From Anaerolineae bacterium (GTDB lineage: Bacteria > Chloroflexota > Anaerolineae > 4572-78 > NAK82): a stretch of 8,722 nt of DNA. Below, one piece after another: positions 5,031 through 8,722 of the stretch. The notes beneath the pieces are model-generated. The model was not told the DNA's origin. It did no database searches and saw only the letters and a list, made by a program, of their open reading frames with translations. A program made the position numbers and the translations under genes. Position 1 is the first letter of the stretch. Each line of letters begins with the position of its first letter. Location: positions 1 to 8,722 of the forward strand of contig JANXAX010000082.1 in NCBI GenBank assembly GCA_025062175.1. The letters are read 5' to 3'.

Positions 5031-7543
5031 TGTCTCCCAGGCTTACCTCTCGAATTGCGCTGCTCTGCGCCATCGTGCTGGCTAACGGGGTGATCCTGGC
5101 CGGCGCCCATGAGGTCTTGCGGTTGCTGGCCGGCATGGCGTTGCTTTTCGTGCTCCCCGGGCTGGCGTGGTTGTGGGGTCTCAATTGGCTGGGCAGTCAA
5201 GATGGCGTCGAGCGCCTGGTGCTGTTGGGCGGGCTCTCCTGTGCTCTTGCCTCGACCGCTCTGCTGGCGGCGGTCTACTGGCCTCAGCCACTCGATCTCA
5301 TCCAGGTGCTTGTCGCGTTGGACGCCATCACGCTAGGAGGTCTGGTGTTCGCCACGTTGAGGCGGGACGCTACGCCCGCGAAATGGCACTGGCCGCGTGG
5401 TGCGACGTTGGCCAGTTTGCTGGCCATTCTGATCGTGGCAGTCTACCTGCGCTGGAGCACGTTGGGTTACGCCGAATTTCACGAGGATGAGCTCGAGAAC
5501 ATGGTGCTGGCCGTGCGCGCGATGAAGGGAGAAGAATATGCCCCCTTCCTGGACAGCAAGGGGCCTGTCCACTGGCTGATCCCAGCGGCAGTGTGGCTGA
5601 CACTTGGCTGGATTAACGAGGGACTGGCGCGCGCCCCCTTTGCCCTCTGCAGCACTCTGACCGTGCTGGCTGTCTTCGCGCTGGGGCGACGCATGGCCGG
5701 CGCTGGGGTGGGCCTGGTTGGCGCTGCGTTGGTGGCGGTCAACGGCCTGCTGGTCGCCTATGCGCGCCATGTGGAGAATCCCAGCATCATCGTGCTATGG
5801 GCCGTGCTGACGGCATGGTGTGCATGGCGTTTCTACGAACGGCGCGATACACCTGACCGCAATGTGGATATCTGGCTGGTCGTCGGATGGGGATTGCTCG
5901 GCATCGGGCTGGTCGCGCATCCGAACATGATCCTCTATGTCCTCTCCTTCGTCGGGATGATAGGGTTGATACTCTGGCAACACCGGTCGCTGTGGCGACG
6001 CGTCCGTGTAGCGATGCTGATCGGTGTGGGTTTATTCCTGATGCTGGCGGCGGCTTTCTATGTGCCCTTTGTCCTTGATCCCTATTTCCCACGCGCGGTG
6101 GAATACTACTCCACGGAGCGCATTGGCACCGCTCTGCTGTACAACCGGGCAGCTGATTTGCTGGAGCTCGAAGGCGAATATAGCTCGCGTTTCTATCCCC
6201 CATGGGTGGTGCTCTTCTCCGCTGTGGCGCTCTTTGGCACATTGCGTCGCGTGGGACGCTTTGGAGCGTGGCTGGCGATCGTCACCGGAGTGGGCATTGT
6301 GACTACGTTGCTCCGGCCGGCGTTGTGGGAATGGGGGGCACTTAATATGGCGCTGTTGCCCTACGCGCTGCTCATCGGTGCGATAGCTCTATCAAATCGG
6401 GTTGCCTTCGCCATCAGAAGCCTGACCCTTTGGTTCGGCGTGCCGTATCTAGCGCTCGCCTTCCTTGCACGCGATGCCGCCACCCACATCCGCAATGTGC
6501 ATCCCTTCTGGATGTTGTTGGCTGGATGGGGTTTCCTGGCGGTGTGGACGTGGCTGCGGGGTCGTTGGGGGCAGGTGACGCGCTGGGCGCTGGTTGTGCT
6601 CTTCGGGATCTGCGCTGGGGCCATCTTGTTCTATGAGCATCTGCAGTACCTGGGCACAGTGGCGGATTATTGGCGTGCCGAGGCGGACGTGCGCTATGCA
6701 GATGTCTCGCTTTATCGTTTGGTCTATGGCAAGCTGCCGCGTCCGCGCAAGCTGGTCAGCAATCCGCGGCTGAGCGGCTGGAAAGTGGTCGGTGTGCTCT
6801 ATGCCCGGGGAGAGCTGCGCGGTGACTTCCGTACCATCAAGGAATCCTTCGCTGTGCCTATTTGGTACACGTTTCAGACGCCGCGCTCATGTTTCGAGGA
6901 CCCGCAGAATTATTTCGTGGCGATGGGAGCGCGCGGCCTGCCGGTTGAAATCGACCGTCTGCCCGCGCAAGGCTATCGCTTGACGCGCATCGTGCTGGTG
7001 GACAACCAGCCGCGGCTCTTTATGTGGGAACGCAATGCCCCTGCGTCCGTTGCTCCGGTGGTATATCAGCTGGACGATTATCGGGCGCTCTACGATCGCC
7101 TAGCTACGCCGACGCGCTATACGCAAGAGTCGCAGGGGGAACACCCGGTGTATATCATCTGGGGGGAACGGTTGTTGCTGCGCGGATATGACATCAGCAC
7201 GACACATCTCAGGCCGGGCGAGCATCTGGAGCTTGCTTTGTACTGGCAGGCACTTGCGCCGATGCATGCGCGCTACCGTGCCTTTGTCCATGTGGAAAGC
7301 GAGCGCATTTGGGGGCAGCACGATGATGACCCGGTGTGCCGGTTACGCACCGACGAGTGGCGCCCGCAGCAGGCTGGCGTCGGCCAGTTTCGCGTGTCGC
7401 TCGATCCCAACACTCCACCCGGACGCTATCCGGTCCTGGTGGGCATCTACGACCCAGAGACCGGTGCGCGGTTAGAAGCGAGGGATGGACAAGGCCGCCC
7501 ACTTGGTTCCGCCTTCGAATTGACCACCATTGTTGTGGAGTAA
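5030..7543 (+). CDS. Large GT-C-like membrane glycosyltransferase with C-terminal beta-rich domain
   Basis: An 837-residue protein. Residues 1-110 hold about four hydrophobic helices ahead of the usual GT-C start. A helix at about 125-141 leads into the loop 'YAEFHEDELENMVLA' (acidic cluster Glu152-Asp153-Glu154), the expected position of the GT39/PMT_2 catalytic acid motif. 'DSKGPVHWLI' (175-184) resembles the family's KPP/xHW motif. More helices follow to about 535. The rest is soluble: a middle portion of about 160 residues I cannot assign, then a beta-rich module (about 708-837) with 'GYDISTTHLRPGEHLELALYW' split features such as 'YRAFVHVESERIWGQHDDDP' and 'PPGRYPVLVGIYDPETG'. Such modules recur in Chloroflexota membrane glycosyltransferase-like proteins and probably lie outside the cell. 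The ATG overlaps the previous stop by one base and has GAGGA six bases upstream. Substrate is unknown; it may extend the glycan begun by the first GT-C enzyme of the operon. Confidence 0.85.
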   Translation: MSPRLTSRIALLCAIVLANGVILAGAHEVLRLLAGMALLFVLPGLAWLWGLNWLGSQDGVERLVLLGGLSCALASTALLAAVYWPQPLDLIQVLVALDAITLGGLVFATLRRDATPAKWHWPRGATLASLLAILIVAVYLRWSTLGYAEFHEDELENMVLAVRAMKGEEYAPFLDSKGPVHWLIPAAVWLTLGWINEGLARAPFALCSTLTVLAVFALGRRMAGAGVGLVGAALVAVNGLLVAYARHVENPSIIVLWAVLTAWCAWRFYERRDTPDRNVDIWLVVGWGLLGIGLVAHPNMILYVLSFVGMIGLILWQHRSLWRRVRVAMLIGVGLFLMLAAAFYVPFVLDPYFPRAVEYYSTERIGTALLYNRAADLLELEGEYSSRFYPPWVVLFSAVALFGTLRRVGRFGAWLAIVTGVGIVTTLLRPALWEWGALNMALLPYALLIGAIALSNRVAFAIRSLTLWFGVPYLALAFLARDAATHIRNVHPFWMLLAGWGFLAVWTWLRGRWGQVTRWALVVLFGICAGAILFYEHLQYLGTVADYWRAEADVRYADVSLYRLVYGKLPRPRKLVSNPRLSGWKVVGVLYARGELRGDFRTIKESFAVPIWYTFQTPRSCFEDPQNYFVAMGARGLPVEIDRLPAQGYRLTRIVLVDNQPRLFMWERNAPASVAPVVYQLDDYRALYDRLATPTRYTQESQGEHPVYIIWGERLLLRGYDISTTHLRPGEHLELALYWQALAPMHARYRAFVHVESERIWGQHDDDPVCRLRTDEWRPQQAGVGQFRVSLDPNTPPGRYPVLVGIYDPETGARLEARDGQGRPLGSAFELTTIVVE

Positions 7544-7550
7544 GGAGAGA

Positions 7551-8519
7551 ATGAACACATCTTCTACACCCGAACTATCGGTCGTCCTTCCGGTGTATAA
7601 CGAGGCCGAGAACATTCCGCATCTCTTTGCCGAGCTAATTCCCACGCTGGAGTCCATCGGACGTAGTTTTGAGATCATTGCGGTGGACGATGGCAGCCGT
7701 GACGACAGCTTTGCTCGCTTGGCCGAGATCCACCAACGTGATCCGCGCGTGCGCGTCGTGCGGCTGCGCCGTAACTTCGGCCAGACCGCCGCATTTGCGG
7801 CCGGGTTTGACCGAGCGCGCGGGGATGTGGTGATCACGATGGACGCCGACTTGCAAAATCCGCCCAGTGATATTCCGCGCCTGTTGGCCAAGATGGAGGA
7901 AGGCTATGACGTGGTGAGTGGCTGGCGCGTCAACCGATGGAAAGAGGGGCTGGGCACTTTCTTCACGCGACGCATCCCGTCCACCATCGCCAACTGGGCG
8001 ATCTCTACGGTGACGGGAGTTTATCTGCATGATTATGGCTGCTCGCTCAAAGCGTACTGCCGCGATGTAGCGCGCGAGATCCGCCTCTATGGCGATATGC
8101 ACCGCTTTGTCCCGGCCATCGCCAGCTATTACGGCGTGAGCATTGCTGAGGTGCCGGTGGACTATCGCGCCCGGCGCTACGGCAGAAGCAAGTATGGCAT
8201 CGGGCGCACCATCCGAGTGATACTCGATCTGCTCACTGTACGCTTTCTGCTGAGTTACTCCACACGCCCGATTCAGATTTTCGGATTGATGGGATTGATC
8301 GCCATCATATTGGGGACGGCGATCGGTCTATACTTGACCGCGCTCAAGTTTCTCTATGGCGTGTCGCTGACGGAGCGACCATTGCTCCTGCTCGCGATTA
8401 TGTTGTTCACTGTGGGGGTGCAACTGGTGCTGATGGGATTGCTGGCCGAGCTGGTGGTGCGCACCTACTTTGAGAGTCAGAACAAGCCGATTTACGCCGT
8501 GCGAGAGGAGTTGGGATGA
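7551..8519 (+). CDS. GT2 polyprenyl-phosphate glycosyltransferase (DPM1/GtrB/ArnC-like)
   Basis: A 322-residue protein with an N-terminal GT-A fold: VLPVYNE (12-18) for nucleotide binding, DDGS (46-49), the metal-binding DADLQ (98-102), 'DYGCSLKAY' (161-169), and 'GDMHRFVPAIASYYG' followed by 'RRYGRSKYG' (208-216). This set is typical of enzymes that transfer a sugar from a nucleotide donor to dolichyl or undecaprenyl phosphate on the cytoplasmic face. Two C-terminal helices (about 240-263 and 277-301) anchor it, as in GtrB and ArnC; the length is normal for that group. I chose ATG 7551 because AAGGAG (7542-7547) precedes it by 3 nt and overlaps the TAA of the previous gene; the longer frame from 7530 has no such site. 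It is the likely maker of the lipid-linked donor used by the two GT-C enzymes upstream. Sugar specificity cannot be read from sequence. Confidence 0.94.
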   Translation: MNTSSTPELSVVLPVYNEAENIPHLFAELIPTLESIGRSFEIIAVDDGSRDDSFARLAEIHQRDPRVRVVRLRRNFGQTAAFAAGFDRARGDVVITMDADLQNPPSDIPRLLAKMEEGYDVVSGWRVNRWKEGLGTFFTRRIPSTIANWAISTVTGVYLHDYGCSLKAYCRDVAREIRLYGDMHRFVPAIASYYGVSIAEVPVDYRARRYGRSKYGIGRTIRVILDLLTVRFLLSYSTRPIQIFGLMGLIAIILGTAIGLYLTALKFLYGVSLTERPLLLLAIMLFTVGVQLVLMGLLAELVVRTYFESQNKPIYAVREELG

Positions 8520-8551
8520 CAGGTTGGGTTCAGCCCGAACCACATACATAG
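8516..8551 (+). other. 11-codon frame overlapping the GT2 stop (possible gene remnant)
   Basis: ATGA overlaps the stop of the GT2 gene, and AGGAG (8506-8510) lies 5 nt upstream, an arrangement typical of a real downstream cistron. The frame encodes only MTGWVQPEPHT and then hits TAG. It may be the broken start of a lost operon gene, or a chance start codon. No homology can be claimed for so short a peptide. Confidence 0.25.
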
Positions 8552-8722
8552 GAGCGACCAGCTGGTCTTCCGTACAAGTGGCGGAGATTTTACCACAGAT
8601 TAGCGCAGAGACCCCAGAGAACGGATTTATGAAAAAGCCCCGTGACTCTGAGGTGAGTCAGATCGGCAATTCGTGATCCCAAATTTGCAACACCCAGATA
8701 CTGCTCTCTGAGGGTCGCTCGG
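8520..8722. other. Downstream non-coding edge
   Basis: About 200 nt with no convincing gene. It contains a 5-bp hairpin (ggttc 8526-8530, gaacc 8536-8540), the short periodic repeat described separately, and a 6-bp hairpin near 8643-8660 (tgactc, gagtca). None is followed by a T-tract, so no intrinsic terminator can be called. Confidence 0.5.
8594..8620. repeat. Degenerate 9-nt tandem repeat of the 'ccacagatt/cacagaga' kind
   Basis: Three consecutive 9-mers, cacagatta, gcgcagaga and ccccagaga, share the core (c)cagaga-like pattern. It resembles the ACCACAGAT/CACAGAGA intergenic repeats seen in many environmental bacterial genomes, from my memory. It is only three degenerate units, so the call is tentative. 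Confidence 0.4.

Noticed and set aside
7530..7550. Upstream TTG start for the GT2 gene.
   Set aside because: It lacks a ribosome-binding site, while ATG 7551 has AAGGAG just upstream and gives the usual GT2 N-terminus.
8516..8722. Intrinsic terminator after the GT2 gene.
   Set aside because: Only weak 5-6 bp hairpins without T-runs are present.

Overview
The window reads as chromosomal DNA from a GC-rich bacterium, most likely a member of the Chloroflexota (Anaerolineae or a relative). The reasoning: it encodes a Flp-type pilin-like protein, very large membrane glycosyltransferases, and a C-terminal beta-rich module ('LRPGEHLELALYWQALAP...' then 'PPGRYPVLVGIYDPETG') of a kind I associate with Chloroflexota GT39-like proteins. 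This is recognition from memory, not a database result.

Left part (1-1472, minus strand): a strong consensus promoter (TTGACA, 17 nt, TATAAT) drives a leader of about 350 nt. The leader contains a full FMN riboswitch aptamer (1224-1408) followed by a 13-bp terminator-like hairpin (1117-1149). The 5' strand of aptamer helix P1 plus the following GGGG can pair instead with the first arm of that hairpin, so the leader looks like a complete flavin-sensing attenuator. The first gene after it is not a recognisable riboflavin gene. It encodes a Flp/class III pilin-like N-terminus fused to a concanavalin-like (LamG/DUF1080-type) beta-sandwich. A second gene follows 14 nt later: a single-pass membrane protein with a carboxypeptidase-regulatory-like domain, cut off by the window edge.

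Middle part (1473-2132): about 660 nt without a convincing gene. It holds a possible plus-strand promoter (1531-1558) and several inverted repeats, including two adjacent perfect stem-loops at 1796-1850. It may be a long 5' leader or a structured RNA, or simply non-coding DNA.

Right part (2133-8519, plus strand): a tight four-gene operon with junctions of 15 nt, a 1-nt overlap, and 7 nt. In order it encodes a GT-C (GT39/ArnT-like) glycosyltransferase with C-terminal TPRs, a YbhN/lysylphosphatidylglycerol-synthase-TM-like membrane protein, a second large GT-C-like glycosyltransferase with a beta-rich C-terminal domain, and a GT2 polyprenyl-phosphate glycosyltransferase (DPM1/GtrB/ArnC type). 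Together they suggest a lipid-linked sugar pathway. The GT2 enzyme would charge a polyprenyl phosphate with a sugar on the cytoplasmic face, and the GT-C enzymes would transfer it to an acceptor on the outer face. The acceptor is unknown; the neighbouring exported pilin-like protein is one speculative candidate.

Right edge (8520-8722): no gene beyond an 11-codon reading frame overlapping the last stop codon, and a short degenerate 9-nt periodic repeat. No intrinsic terminator is visible, so the operon end is unclear.
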